From positions 1-64,000 of the forward strand of contig JACXUV010000014.1 in NCBI GenBank assembly GCA_014763715.1: a stretch of 64,000 nucleotides of DNA, written 5' to 3'. A program made the position numbers and the translations under genes. Shown here piece by piece: positions 41,567-51,562 of the stretch (positions are counted from its first letter, which is position 1; every line of letters begins with the position of its first letter). The notes under the pieces were generated by a model. That model was given only the letters and a program-made list of their open reading frames with translations. It was not told where the DNA came from and searched no databases. Source of the DNA: Rhodobacterales bacterium. Its GTDB lineage: Bacteria > Pseudomonadota > Alphaproteobacteria > Caulobacterales > Hyphomonadaceae.

Positions 41567-42076
41567 ATGATTTTGAAACGAACATATATGCTGGCAATTG
41601 CCTGCCTTACCTTGGGTACTCTCACGCCAGCCCTTTCGGCATCAGCAGCAGAATGGAGTGCCTGGAAGGGCCAGAGTGAGGTCGCTCCCCTTGCCATCTA
41701 TACGGATGGTTCGGATGAGACGGGTGCGATGCTGGTCTGCGATGGCCAGGGCATGATGAAAGCAGTGCTTTCTCTGGAGCCCGCATCGCTGCCTGACCTC
41801 CTCGCAAGGAATGCCTCTTATTCGCGCTCAACCAAGGTCAACATCCAAGTGGGAGACACACCAGGCATGGACGAGATGTTCCGCTACATTCCGGCCATCA
41901 AGTCTATCGAAACCAAGTCTCACAGTGTCGCGGCCAAAGTGTTCAACTCGGCTGTGCTCGGCGAGCCCTTGATGGTGGTCACAAAACGGGAAGGGTCTGT
42001 CGAAACCCAATTGCCTGCCCCCAACGACACATTCAAGGCCTTTGCGAAGACCTGCAAAGCCCTACGCGAAGGGTAA
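41567..42076 (+). CDS. Secreted protein of unknown function, paralogue A
   Basis: A 169-aa exported protein with a signal peptide (TYMLAIACLTLGTLTPALSASA). The mature part is a beta-rich domain containing a conserved-looking VCDGQG near residue 60 and a C-terminal segment KVFNSAVLGEP...LPAPNDTFKAFAKTCKAL. This last segment recurs in the next gene (KLYNAVVNGSE...LPAKDAVVFIAFAKTC), so the two are diverged tandem paralogues. Two cysteines could form a disulfide. No named family was recognised. Confidence 0.7.
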   Translation: MILKRTYMLAIACLTLGTLTPALSASAAEWSAWKGQSEVAPLAIYTDGSDETGAMLVCDGQGMMKAVLSLEPASLPDLLARNASYSRSTKVNIQVGDTPGMDEMFRYIPAIKSIETKSHSVAAKVFNSAVLGEPLMVVTKREGSVETQLPAPNDTFKAFAKTCKALREG

Positions 42077-42107
42077 TAGGCTCGATTGCCTGCGGTCACC
42101 AAGAATT

Positions 42108-42142
42108 GCATGCTCCATTCCATTAAATGGAACGGAGCATGC
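42108..42142. repeat. 35-bp near-perfect palindrome over the ribosome-binding site
   Basis: Seventeen-base arms (42108-42124 and 42126-42142) flank one A, with a single mismatch. The right arm contains GGAG at 42134-42137, 7 bases before the likely ATG at 42145. In RNA this would make a very stable hairpin holding the ribosome-binding site; in DNA it could be a terminator for the upstream gene or a protein-binding site. Confidence 0.75.
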
Positions 42143-42144
42143 TC

Positions 42145-42765
42145 ATGCCATATAGACCTGCCGGCCTATTCATTATCGCCCTCCTGATCGCACAGGCCGT
42201 GAATGCACACGCAGAAGAAGACAGCGGTCGGCGCTGGTCCCAAGCCCCCGACACGATCCTGCGGGTCGACAATAGCGATGTTGGAACCCAAGCTAATTTT
42301 TACAGCTTTTCGCGCCTGATCCGTACGACAGGGAACGAAAACCCGGTCGTTATTCTGAACTGTCAGGCAATGTCGACAGGTCAACACTCGCTGAATGCCG
42401 CAATCCAACTTGATCCCGCCAATACTTACGAGGAAGATCCGTCAGAACGCTTTCGCCTGCTGAGCGTCAGCGCCGCGCTCACCATAGATGGCGTCAAGAA
42501 GTCGGAACGGTTCAAATATCATCCCGCCTCATCGAAGATCATTCCCTACGATAAGGCTGTTGCCAAAAAACTCTACAATGCCGTGGTGAATGGATCTGAA
42601 GTCATGCTGAAGGTCAAAGGCAAGCAGTATGACCTGGCGCTACCAGCCAAGGATGCCGTCGTCTTCATTGCATTTGCGAAAACCTGCCCGACAACAAATG
42701 GAGGGCAGTTTGATGCTTCAATATTCGAACAGGTGAAGGCTCGGGCAACAGAAACGCAGAACTGA
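42145..42765 (+). CDS. Secreted protein of unknown function, paralogue B
   Basis: A 206-aa exported protein from the ATG at 42145 (GGAG 7 bases upstream); in-frame ATGs at 42127 and 42139 lie inside the palindrome and lack good Shine-Dalgarno sequences. A signal peptide (GLFIIALLIAQAVNAHA) precedes the mature domain with VVILNCQAMSTG and the C-terminal AKKLYNAVVNGSE...FAKTC block shared with its neighbour. Two cysteines, at equivalent places in the paralogue, may form a disulfide. Function unknown. Confidence 0.7.
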   Translation: MPYRPAGLFIIALLIAQAVNAHAEEDSGRRWSQAPDTILRVDNSDVGTQANFYSFSRLIRTTGNENPVVILNCQAMSTGQHSLNAAIQLDPANTYEEDPSERFRLLSVSAALTIDGVKKSERFKYHPASSKIIPYDKAVAKKLYNAVVNGSEVMLKVKGKQYDLALPAKDAVVFIAFAKTCPTTNGGQFDASIFEQVKARATETQN

Positions 42766-42768
42766 CGA

Positions 42769-43128
42769 TCAATCCACTGAGGCTGGCACGATCGTTACGC
42801 TCTCGCCACAGCCACAGGCATCGGTCTGGTTCGGGTTGTTGAACACGAACTTCTCGTGTAGCGGCGTCATCTCGAAATCGACCTCACTGCCCAGAAGGAA
42901 CAGCACGGCTTTCGCATCGATCAGGATGGTGACGCCATTGTCCTCGACGATCTCATCGAGCGGCTCTGGCTCCATTGCGTAGTCCATGACGTATTCCATG
43001 CCGGCGCAGCCGCCATTCTTCACGCCGACGCGCAGGTAACCTGCACCGCGTTCTTCCATGATCTCCTTCACGCGCGCCGCAGCGGCGTCGGTGAGCTTCA
43101 CGGGTTTGGGTCTGGGTCGTCTGGCCAT
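42769..43128 (-). CDS. sufA: Iron-sulfur cluster assembly protein, SufA/ErpA type
   Basis: A 119-aa A-type carrier that passes Fe-S clusters to apoproteins. The three conserved cysteines are present: one in KNGGCAGMEY and the pair in TDACGCGES. It is the last gene of the suf operon, 35 bases after the DUF59 gene. Distinguishing SufA from ErpA or IscA by sequence alone is uncertain; the operon position favours SufA. Confidence 0.9.
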   Translation of the reverse strand: MARRPRPKPVKLTDAAAARVKEIMEERGAGYLRVGVKNGGCAGMEYVMDYAMEPEPLDEIVEDNGVTILIDAKAVLFLLGSEVDFEMTPLHEKFVFNNPNQTDACGCGESVTIVPASVD

Positions 43129-43163
43129 GAGAGAAAGATAGGGGCTCGCCCCTTTCCATTCAA

Positions 43164-43547
43164 TTACAGCATGTTCAGCGCGAGGCGCGCTTCGTCGGAC
43201 ATACGGGACGGATCCCAGGGCGGATCGAAGGTCAGTTGAACCTCAACGTCCTTCACGCCTTCCACAGTCCGGGCAGCGGTTTCCACCCAGCCCGGCATGT
43301 CGCCGGCAACAGGGCAGCCCGGGGCGGTAAGTGTCATTTCGATATCGACCTTGCGGTCGTCATCGATGTCGACCTTGTAGATCAGCCCAAGTTCATAGAT
43401 GTCGACCGGGATTTCCGGGTCGAACACAGTCTTGAACGCTGTGATGAGATCATCGGTAATCCGGTTCAGCTCATCCTGCGGAATCGCTGACGGCGCTGCA
43501 GTTTCAGCAGCTGCGTCCACATCTCGGGAGGTCATGTCATCGGCCAT
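43164..43547 (-). CDS. SUF-associated DUF59/MIP18 family protein (SufT-like)
   Basis: A 127-aa protein from the ATG at 43547, chosen for its AGGTGG site; a GTG at 43556 is the longer option. The MIP18 domain is clear: TVFDPEIPVDIYELGLIYKVD, then MTLTAPGCPVAGDMPGWV with the conserved cysteine, and VQLTFDPPWDPSRMSDEARLALNML. This C-terminal form is the one encoded in alphaproteobacterial suf operons and assists Fe-S maturation. It begins right after sufS. Confidence 0.9.
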   Translation of the reverse strand: MADDMTSRDVDAAAETAAPSAIPQDELNRITDDLITAFKTVFDPEIPVDIYELGLIYKVDIDDDRKVDIEMTLTAPGCPVAGDMPGWVETAARTVEGVKDVEVQLTFDPPWDPSRMSDEARLALNML

Positions 43548-43556
43548 CTGAGCCAC

Positions 43557-44780
43557 CTATACCAGCATTTTCCGGGCCTTGGCGAGCGCCTCTATGAAGG
43601 CGTCGACTTCGGCGAGGGTGTTGTAGATGGCGAAGGAGGCGCGGGCTGTCGAGGGGACGCCGAGGTGTTCCATCAGCGGCTGGGCGCAGTGATGCCCGGC
43701 ACGGATGGCGACGCCATAACGGTCAAGAATCTGAGCAATATCATGGGGATGGGCGCCTTCGAGGCTGAAGGTGAGCACCGCGCCCTTGCCCGGTGCTTCG
43801 CCATGAATCCGCAGGCCATTGATGCCGCGAAGCCCCTCTACGGCATGACTATACAGGATCATCTCATGATCATGCACTGCGTCCGAGGGATGATTACGCA
43901 TCCAGTTCAGTGCTGCACCAAGACCAATCGCTTCGAGGATCGGCGGGGTGCCGGCCTCGAACTTGTGCGGGGCGGTATTGTAGGTCACGCGGTCGCGGGT
44001 GACGATCTCGATCATCTCGCCGCCGCCCTGATAGGGCCGCGCGCGGTCCAGCGCTTCCGCCGTCCCGTAGAGCACCCCGATCCCGGTCGGGCCGTAGAGC
44101 TTGTGGCCGGTCATCACATACCAGTCGACGCCGAGAGCCTGCACATCCACCGGCACATGCACCGCGGCCTGGCTGCCGTCGGCCAGCACCTGCGCGCCCA
44201 CACCATGCGCGATGCGAACGATCTCCACCATGTCGGTCACTGTGCCCAGCACGTTGGACATGTGCGTCATCGCAACGAATTTCGTCTTCGGCCCGATCGC
44301 GGCGGCAAAATCCGCCATGTCGAGGCTGCCGTCTTCCGTCAGGCCCACCCAGCGCAGCACGGCGCCGTGACGCTCCCGCAGGAAATGCCAGGGCACGATG
44401 TTGGAATGGTGCTCCATCACCGACAGGACGATCTCGTCGCCGGGCTGGATCTCGCCCGCCAGCGCCGAGGCGACGAGGTTGATCCCCTCTGTCGAGCCCT
44501 TGGTGAAGATGATGTTCTCGTGCGCCGGCGCGTTCAGGAATTCGCGCGCCGCCTCCCGTGCTGCCTCATAGGCTTCGGTCGCCTCGTTCGACAGCGTGTG
44601 GATGCCACGGTGCACATTGGCGTAAGCCGTGCGCGACTGGTTGGCGACCGCATCGATCACCGCATTCGGCTTCTGGGCGCTGGCCGCATTGTCCAGATAG
44701 ACCAGCGGATAGCCGTTCACTTCCCGCGAAAGGATCGGGAATTCCGCGCGGATCGCGTCGATGTCCAGCTTCGTGCTCAT
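43557..44780 (-). CDS. sufS: SufS cysteine desulfurase (group II)
   Basis: A 407-aa PLP enzyme supplying sulfur from cysteine to the SufBCD scaffold. PLP-binding lysine is in VMTGHKLYGPTGIGVLYG and the histidine in SVMEHHSNIVPWHF. The group II catalytic cysteine lies in AIRAGHHCAQPLMEHLGV. The ATG at 44780 overlaps the sufD stop by 4 bases; in-frame codons further upstream lie inside sufD and are not real. A second, group I-like desulfurase sits at the other end of the operon. No sufE is seen. Confidence 0.94.
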   Translation of the reverse strand: MSTKLDIDAIRAEFPILSREVNGYPLVYLDNAASAQKPNAVIDAVANQSRTAYANVHRGIHTLSNEATEAYEAAREAAREFLNAPAHENIIFTKGSTEGINLVASALAGEIQPGDEIVLSVMEHHSNIVPWHFLRERHGAVLRWVGLTEDGSLDMADFAAAIGPKTKFVAMTHMSNVLGTVTDMVEIVRIAHGVGAQVLADGSQAAVHVPVDVQALGVDWYVMTGHKLYGPTGIGVLYGTAEALDRARPYQGGGEMIEIVTRDRVTYNTAPHKFEAGTPPILEAIGLGAALNWMRNHPSDAVHDHEMILYSHAVEGLRGINGLRIHGEAPGKGAVLTFSLEGAHPHDIAQILDRYGVAIRAGHHCAQPLMEHLGVPSTARASFAIYNTLAEVDAFIEALAKARKMLV

Positions 44781-46003
44781 CGCGCCAACCATGCCCGCGC
44801 CTGCTCCCGCAGGATTTCTTCCAGCTCGCCCGCCTCTTCCAGCGCTTCGGCGATGAAGGCTTCGGTCAGCAGGGCACGCGCCTCTTCCTCGGCGATGCCG
44901 CGCTGGCGCATGTAGAACATCTGGTTCGCATCGAGCGCGCCAGACGTGTTGCCGTGCGCGCATTCCACGTCATCGGCATAGATTTCGAGTTCCGGCTTGG
45001 CGAAGACTTCGGCGCCCTCCTCCAGCAGCAGCGCATTGTGCTGCATGTCCGCATCGGTCTTCTGGCCGACATTGCGGGGCACGAAGAACTTGCCCTGATA
45101 GACGCCCCGGCCGCCTGCCAGCACCGCGCCCTTGGTCAGCTGCCGCGTGACACAGGCAACAGCGCCGTGGCGCACTTCGGTCGCAAGGTCGGCATGATGC
45201 CCCGCCGCGCAGAGATAGGCCGCGTTCATCGTGGCCTTTGCGCCGGTCTCCTGATGGGTCAACCGGGTTTCAAGCCGCGCAAGCTTCCCGCCGAAAGCCA
45301 GAACCGTTTGCGTATAGTCCGCGCCCTCGTCCAGCTGGACAGAAGCCGTTGCGGCCAGCACTTCGGCCGTGCCTGCGCGCTGGTAGACCGTGCGCGACAG
45401 CGCCGCGCCCTTCTGCAGCGAGAACTCCATCAGCGAAGCCGTGAAGCCCGCACCGCCGAGATAGGACTCGCTGGTGGTCAGCTGGGCACCGGGGCGCAGG
45501 AAGATCTGGACGCGGGCAAAATTGGCTTCGCCAGCGCCTGAGAAGCGGAAGTGCAGACGCGGCAGGTCCTGCCCTGTCACTTCGATCATCAGCGTGCCGG
45601 GCTTGCTCTTGCCGCCTGCCAGCGCCGCAGCCAGCGCGCCAAGCGGCATGTCTTCAGACGCGCCGAAGGCCTGTGCCTCCGGCTTTGCCAGGACGCGAAT
45701 GCCTTCCGGCAGGTCTTCCGGCCAGGTGAACCCTGTGGGCGTGAAAGCGAACACGAGCGCGCCATCGGCCGGCAGCGGATCTTCCATCGCGCCTGCACCA
45801 GCCGGCGTTTCGATAACCTGCAGCGCTGCCTTGAAGTCGCTCCAGTGCCAGCCTTCAATCCGGCGATGCGGCAGGCCGCCCTTGGCGAAGGCCTCAAACG
45901 CACGCTCACGCCGGGCATCTTCCGGCAACATCGCATAGCGCGCGACGAGTTCCAGCTCCGCCGCGTTGGGATTGGCTATCAGATCGCGCAGCGCGGTGCT
46001 CAC
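44777..46003 (-). CDS. sufD: Fe-S cluster assembly protein SufD
   Basis: A 408-aa scaffold subunit forming the SufB-SufC2-SufD complex. The C-terminal UPF0051 core is well conserved: KGRGVYQGKF-like GGRGVYQGKFFVPRN, DADMQHNALLL, PELEIYADDVECAHGNTSGALD and MRQRGIAEEEARALL. It overlaps sufC by 4 bases and sufS by 4. The histidine in VECAHG is the conserved SufD residue involved in cluster assembly. Confidence 0.94.
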   Translation of the reverse strand: MSTALRDLIANPNAAELELVARYAMLPEDARRERAFEAFAKGGLPHRRIEGWHWSDFKAALQVIETPAGAGAMEDPLPADGALVFAFTPTGFTWPEDLPEGIRVLAKPEAQAFGASEDMPLGALAAALAGGKSKPGTLMIEVTGQDLPRLHFRFSGAGEANFARVQIFLRPGAQLTTSESYLGGAGFTASLMEFSLQKGAALSRTVYQRAGTAEVLAATASVQLDEGADYTQTVLAFGGKLARLETRLTHQETGAKATMNAAYLCAAGHHADLATEVRHGAVACVTRQLTKGAVLAGGRGVYQGKFFVPRNVGQKTDADMQHNALLLEEGAEVFAKPELEIYADDVECAHGNTSGALDANQMFYMRQRGIAEEEARALLTEAFIAEALEEAGELEEILREQARAWLAR

Positions 46004-46761
46004 ACCGCTTCTCCCAATACGCCTTCATAGCCTTCGGCTTCCAGCCTGTGGGCGAGGTCCGGACCGCCGGTCTTCACGATGCGGCCAGCGGCCATCACGT
46101 GAACCTTGTCCGGTTTGATATAGTCCAGCAGGCGCTGATAGTGCGTGATCACCAGCATGCCGCGCTCCGGGCTGCGCATGGCGTTGACGCCTTCGGCAAC
46201 GGTTTTCAGAGCGTCGATGTCGAGGCCGGAATCGGTCTCGTCGAGGATCAGGAATTTCGGCTCCAGCATCATCATCTGGTAGATTTCGAGCCGCTTCTTC
46301 TCACCGCCCGAGAAGCCGACATTGACCGGACGCTTCAGCATCTCGGCATCCAGCTTCAGCTGCTTGGCAATCTCACGAGATTTCTTGATGAAGTCCGGCG
46401 CCGAAATCTCGTCCTCGCCGCGCAGTTTGCGCTGGGAGTTCATGGCGGTGCGCACGAAGGTCATCACAGGCACGCCGGGAATCTCCACCGGGTACTGGAA
46501 CGACAGGAACATGCCTTTTGCGGCGCGCTCTTCCGGCTCCATCTCAAGAATATTCTCGCCGTTCAGTGTGGCGCTGCCACCGGTGACCTCATAGCCGCTC
46601 CGGCCCGTGAGGACATAGGACAAGGTGGATTTACCGGCGCCGTTCGGGCCCATTATGGCGTGCACCTCACCGGCGGGCACCTCAAGGGTCAGCCCGTTGA
46701 TGATCTGCTTGGCTTCCTCGGCCTCGCCGACAGTGGCGGTCAGGTTCTCAATCTTCAACAT
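46000..46761 (-). CDS. sufC: Fe-S assembly ATPase SufC
   Basis: A 253-aa ABC-type ATPase without a membrane partner. Walker A is MGPNGAGKSTL, the signature motif is VGFSGGEKKR, Walker B is FLILDETDSGLDIDAL and the switch histidine is in VITHYQRLL. It drives conformational change of SufB-SufD. The 132-bp gap that separates it from upstream sufB contains a 7-bp inverted repeat (46786-46792 / 46799-46805) and may carry an extra promoter or attenuator; the rest of the operon is tightly packed. Confidence 0.95.
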   Translation of the reverse strand: MLKIENLTATVGEAEEAKQIINGLTLEVPAGEVHAIMGPNGAGKSTLSYVLTGRSGYEVTGGSATLNGENILEMEPEERAAKGMFLSFQYPVEIPGVPVMTFVRTAMNSQRKLRGEDEISAPDFIKKSREIAKQLKLDAEMLKRPVNVGFSGGEKKRLEIYQMMMLEPKFLILDETDSGLDIDALKTVAEGVNAMRSPERGMLVITHYQRLLDYIKPDKVHVMAAGRIVKTGGPDLAHRLEAEGYEGVLGEAV

Positions 46762-46893
46762 GGGGCCGATGTAGGCGCGTCCGGGCCTAAGGGGAAGCCC
46801 TTAGGGCAGGAATGGCGCCTATTCCGAGGGGGTAGAAATGCTGAAAATTCAGGTGATCGGGCAGTTCAGCGAAGAACGGGGACAAACCCTCGC

Positions 46894-48455
<1,562 letters not shown>

Positions 48456-48456
<1 letters not shown>

Positions 48457-49601
48457 TACGCCTTTTCCTTCGCAGTGATGCGTCCGGCCGCCTTCAGCCA
48501 TGCATCGGCGACGCCGTCAAAGTCTGACGGCAGTGTACTCCATCCAAAGCTGGTGCGGATTGCCGATTCTGCAAGGTCGTCGCCTGCGCCCATGGCCATC
48601 AGGACGAGGCTTCGCTTCACTTTTCCCGACGAGCAGGCAGAGCCTGCCGAGACGCACACACCCGCCAGATCCATGGCCATGACCTGCGTCTCGGCCGGGA
48701 AACCCGGCTTTGCGAAGTTCGACACGCCGGCCAGACGCGGCGAGTCCTTGCCGATGATGATCGCGCCGCCTTCGGTTTCGAGGCGGGCCTCCATGGCGTC
48801 GCGCAGCGGGGCGAGGGCCTGATACTTTGCAAAGTCGCACATGGCGGCCTCGATGGCAGCGGCGAAACCGGCAATTGCGGCAACGTTCTCCGTGCCAGAG
48901 CGAAGGCCCCGCTCCTGCCCGCCGCCATACTGGACGGCCTTCAGGGGCGCGCCGGGCCGGTGCCAGAGGGCACCTGCGCCCTGCGGCCCGCCGATCTTGT
49001 GAGCGCTGACTGTGAGATAATCGACACCGAGCATACCGACATTCACAGGCGTCTTCCCAAGGCCCTGCACGGCATCACAGATGACCAGCCCGTCTGCCTC
49101 ACGCACCAGAGCCGCCGCCTCGGCAACAGGCTGGAGGATGCCGGTTTCGTTATTTGCCAGCATCAGGCACAGGACCGGCGTACCCTTCACGGCATGGTCC
49201 CAGACCTTCAGGCGGGCGTCGAGATCTTCAAGGTCAACCACGCCCGCCGCGGTGAGATAGGCTGTCTCCATCGGCACGCCCGAATGCGCCGCCGCCTTGC
49301 CGATCGCCTCATGCTCCAGCGCAGATACGATCAGCGTGCATTTGCCGCCCAGCCCGGCAACGACGCCGTGCACAGCCAGACTGTCGGATTCCGTGCCGCC
49401 TGACGTGAAGACGATGTCTTCAGCTCGGCTGCCGATGGCGCCGCCAAGGGTTGCCCGCGCCCGCTCGACCACGCCCCGCGCAGCGCGGCCAGCGGTATGC
49501 ACCGAAGACGGGTTCACCGCCCCCATGTCATAAACGGCGAGCATCGCCTCGCGGGCCTCCGGGCGCAGCGGGCTGGTCGCATTGTGGTCGGCATAGATCA
49601 T
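48456..49601 (-). CDS. Cysteine desulfurase (IscS/NifS group), first gene of the suf operon
   Basis: A 381-aa class V aminotransferase-fold desulfurase. It starts [20 protein letters not shown] at 49601 (an upstream ATG at 49628 exists), with HEAIGKAA-type EHEAIGK, PLP lysine in [17 protein letters not shown] and the catalytic cysteine loop [17 protein letters not shown]. This is the group I type, distinct from downstream SufS. It leads the suf operon in place of the Rrf2/IscR regulator often found there. The 109-bp divergent gap to the hydrolase gene must hold the operon promoter. Confidence 0.92.
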
Positions 49602-49710
49602 GGGGCCCATATAACCCCTCATGGCCACGGGTGCACCTGCAGAAAAATTTGCTTTTCAGTACCCGTTTGGCTTATCACCGCGCCCTTCACGCCGAAATTC
49701 CGAGGTTGTC

Positions 49711-50388
49711 ATGGCCGAACTCATCATTCCGGGCCCCCAGGGCCGTATCGAAGCACGCTACACTGAGCCGCCGTATGAAGGCGCCCCTATTGCGCTGATC
49801 CTCCACCCCCACCCAAAAGCCGGTGGTACGATGCAGGATCCGATCTCGATCATGCTGTACCAGATGTTCGAGAAACACGGCTTCGGCGTCCTGCGTTACA
49901 ACTCCCGCGGCGTCGGCCGCAGCCAGGGCCAATACGACCAGGGCATCGGCGAGCTGGAAGATGCCGCCTATGTTCTTGATTATATTGAGAACCTTTCGGA
50001 AAGCCCGCGTTATGTCTGGTGTGCCGGTTACTCTTTCGGGGCCTGGATCACGCTTCAGCTGCTGATGCGCCGCCCGGAGATCGACGGCTTCCTCGCCATC
50101 TCCCCGCCGGCCAACCACTACGATCTGTCGTTCCTGGCGCCGTGCCCGGCGTCCGGCCTGATCGTCTCCGGTGACAATGACGCCGTTTCCTCACCGGAAG
50201 ACGTCGAGCGCGCCCTGACCAAGGTGCGCGTGCAAAAAGGCGAAGAAATCGAGCGCGCGACCATCAAGGGTGCCAACCACTTCTATCAGGACCGCCGTGA
50301 AGAACTGATCGGCACCTGCGAAGAATACCTTCTGCGCCGCCTCGCGGCCGCTGAAGAGAAGCTGCGCCTGGAAGCCGAAGGCGACTAA
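49711..50388 (+). CDS. Alpha/beta hydrolase family protein
   Basis: A 225-aa cytosolic serine hydrolase of the type often found next to suf operons in alphaproteobacteria. The start MAELIIPGPQGRIEARY at 49711 follows GAGG. It has ALILHPHPKAGGTMQDP, the nucleophile elbow GYSFGAWITL with the catalytic serine, and the histidine in GANHFYQDR. Substrate unknown; thioesterase or esterase activity is plausible. The stop overlaps the stop of convergent anmK by 4 bases. Confidence 0.87.
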   Translation: MAELIIPGPQGRIEARYTEPPYEGAPIALILHPHPKAGGTMQDPISIMLYQMFEKHGFGVLRYNSRGVGRSQGQYDQGIGELEDAAYVLDYIENLSESPRYVWCAGYSFGAWITLQLLMRRPEIDGFLAISPPANHYDLSFLAPCPASGLIVSGDNDAVSSPEDVERALTKVRVQKGEEIERATIKGANHFYQDRREELIGTCEEYLLRRLAAAEEKLRLEAEGD

Positions 50389-51512
50389 GCCAGCACTATT
50401 CCGCCTGTCATTGGCCCTGGCACGCCCGTCGTGCCGGGCCAACTGATCGGCAGCCCCCTCACCGTCCGCGCTGCGAGATAGGCGAAGGCTTCGGCCTCGA
50501 TACTGTCCCCGCGCCATCCGGCCGCTTCCGCGCTCAACACGGCACAGGGCAGCGCCCGCGCGAGGGCATCCATCAAAGCCGGATTGTGACGCCCGCCACC
50601 GCAAGCGATGACGCGGGATGGCACTTCCGGCAGCTGCGCAATGCCTGCCGCGACAGCTCTCGCAGAAAACTCCGTCAGAGTGGCCGTGCCATCTTCCACG
50701 GACAGGCCAACCACCATGTCCGCGTTGAAGTCATAGCGGTCCAGCGATTTGGGCGGCGGCTCGCGGAACCAGTCATTCTGCAGCAGTTCGGCCAGCAGCG
50801 CCTCATCCGCCGTCCCCGCTTGCGCCAGCTGCCCTTCGACATCGTGCGTGCCATAGCCGTGACGCTCGACCCATTCGTCGATCGGGCCATTGGCTGGCCC
50901 CGTATCGAAGGCGATCAGCGTGCTATCGGCGAGTTTCGCTGTGATGTTCGCCACGCCGCCAAGGTTCAGCACACAAGCGGCGCCATCGCCGAGGCGCTGC
51001 AGCAGGGCCGCGTGATAGGCCGGGGCGAGCGGCGCGCCCTGCCCGCCAGCGGCGACATCCGCCGTACGAAAATCGCAGGCGAGCGGCACCCCCAGCGCGC
51101 CCCGCATCGCAGGCGCATCAATCAGCTGAAGCGTCGCGCCGGGCTGGCCGGGAACCGGGCGGCGGTGAAGCACGGTCTGGCCATGCACACCGGCCAGCAC
51201 CGGCGCCGGGCCCGTCCAGCCTGAAAGCAATTGTCGCATCGCTTCAGCATGTGTGTGCGTGATGACGGTCCTGGCTGCCTCAAAGGCGTCATCCGGCTGT
51301 GCTCCGGTCCAGTTCCAGGCGCGGGCTGCGTCCGTCGCGACCTGAAGAATACGGCGTTCTTCAGGCAGGTATTTGCGCTCGGCGGTCGCGCCGAACTCCA
51401 AAACCCGCTCCCCATCCGTCAGGATCAGGGCCGCATCCACTGCATCCAGCGAGGTGCCCGACATGAAGCCAGCGACCCATTTTGCCTCGGAATCTGAAAT
51501 CGCAGTGTTCAA
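50385..51512 (-). CDS. anmK: Anhydro-N-acetylmuramic acid kinase
   Basis: A 375-aa kinase that phosphorylates and opens 1,6-anhydro-MurNAc during peptidoglycan recycling. It has the N-terminal GFMSGTSLDAVDAAL, HGQTVLHRRP, NLGGVANIT, FDTGPANGPIDEWV and a C-terminal CGGGRHNPALM. The TTG at 51512 is preferred because AAAGGGA lies 6 bases upstream; an ATG at 51548 would encroach on the tyrS leader. It is divergent from tyrS with about 50 bases between. Confidence 0.92.
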   Translation of the reverse strand: MNTAISDSEAKWVAGFMSGTSLDAVDAALILTDGERVLEFGATAERKYLPEERRILQVATDAARAWNWTGAQPDDAFEAARTVITHTHAEAMRQLLSGWTGPAPVLAGVHGQTVLHRRPVPGQPGATLQLIDAPAMRGALGVPLACDFRTADVAAGGQGAPLAPAYHAALLQRLGDGAACVLNLGGVANITAKLADSTLIAFDTGPANGPIDEWVERHGYGTHDVEGQLAQAGTADEALLAELLQNDWFREPPPKSLDRYDFNADMVVGLSVEDGTATLTEFSARAVAAGIAQLPEVPSRVIACGGGRHNPALMDALARALPCAVLSAEAAGWRGDSIEAEAFAYLAARTVRGLPISWPGTTGVPGPMTGGIVLA

Positions 51513-51562
51513 GCGGCTCCCTTTCCGTGCTACGCGCCCTGCCTTCACGGAGACACGAGAAG

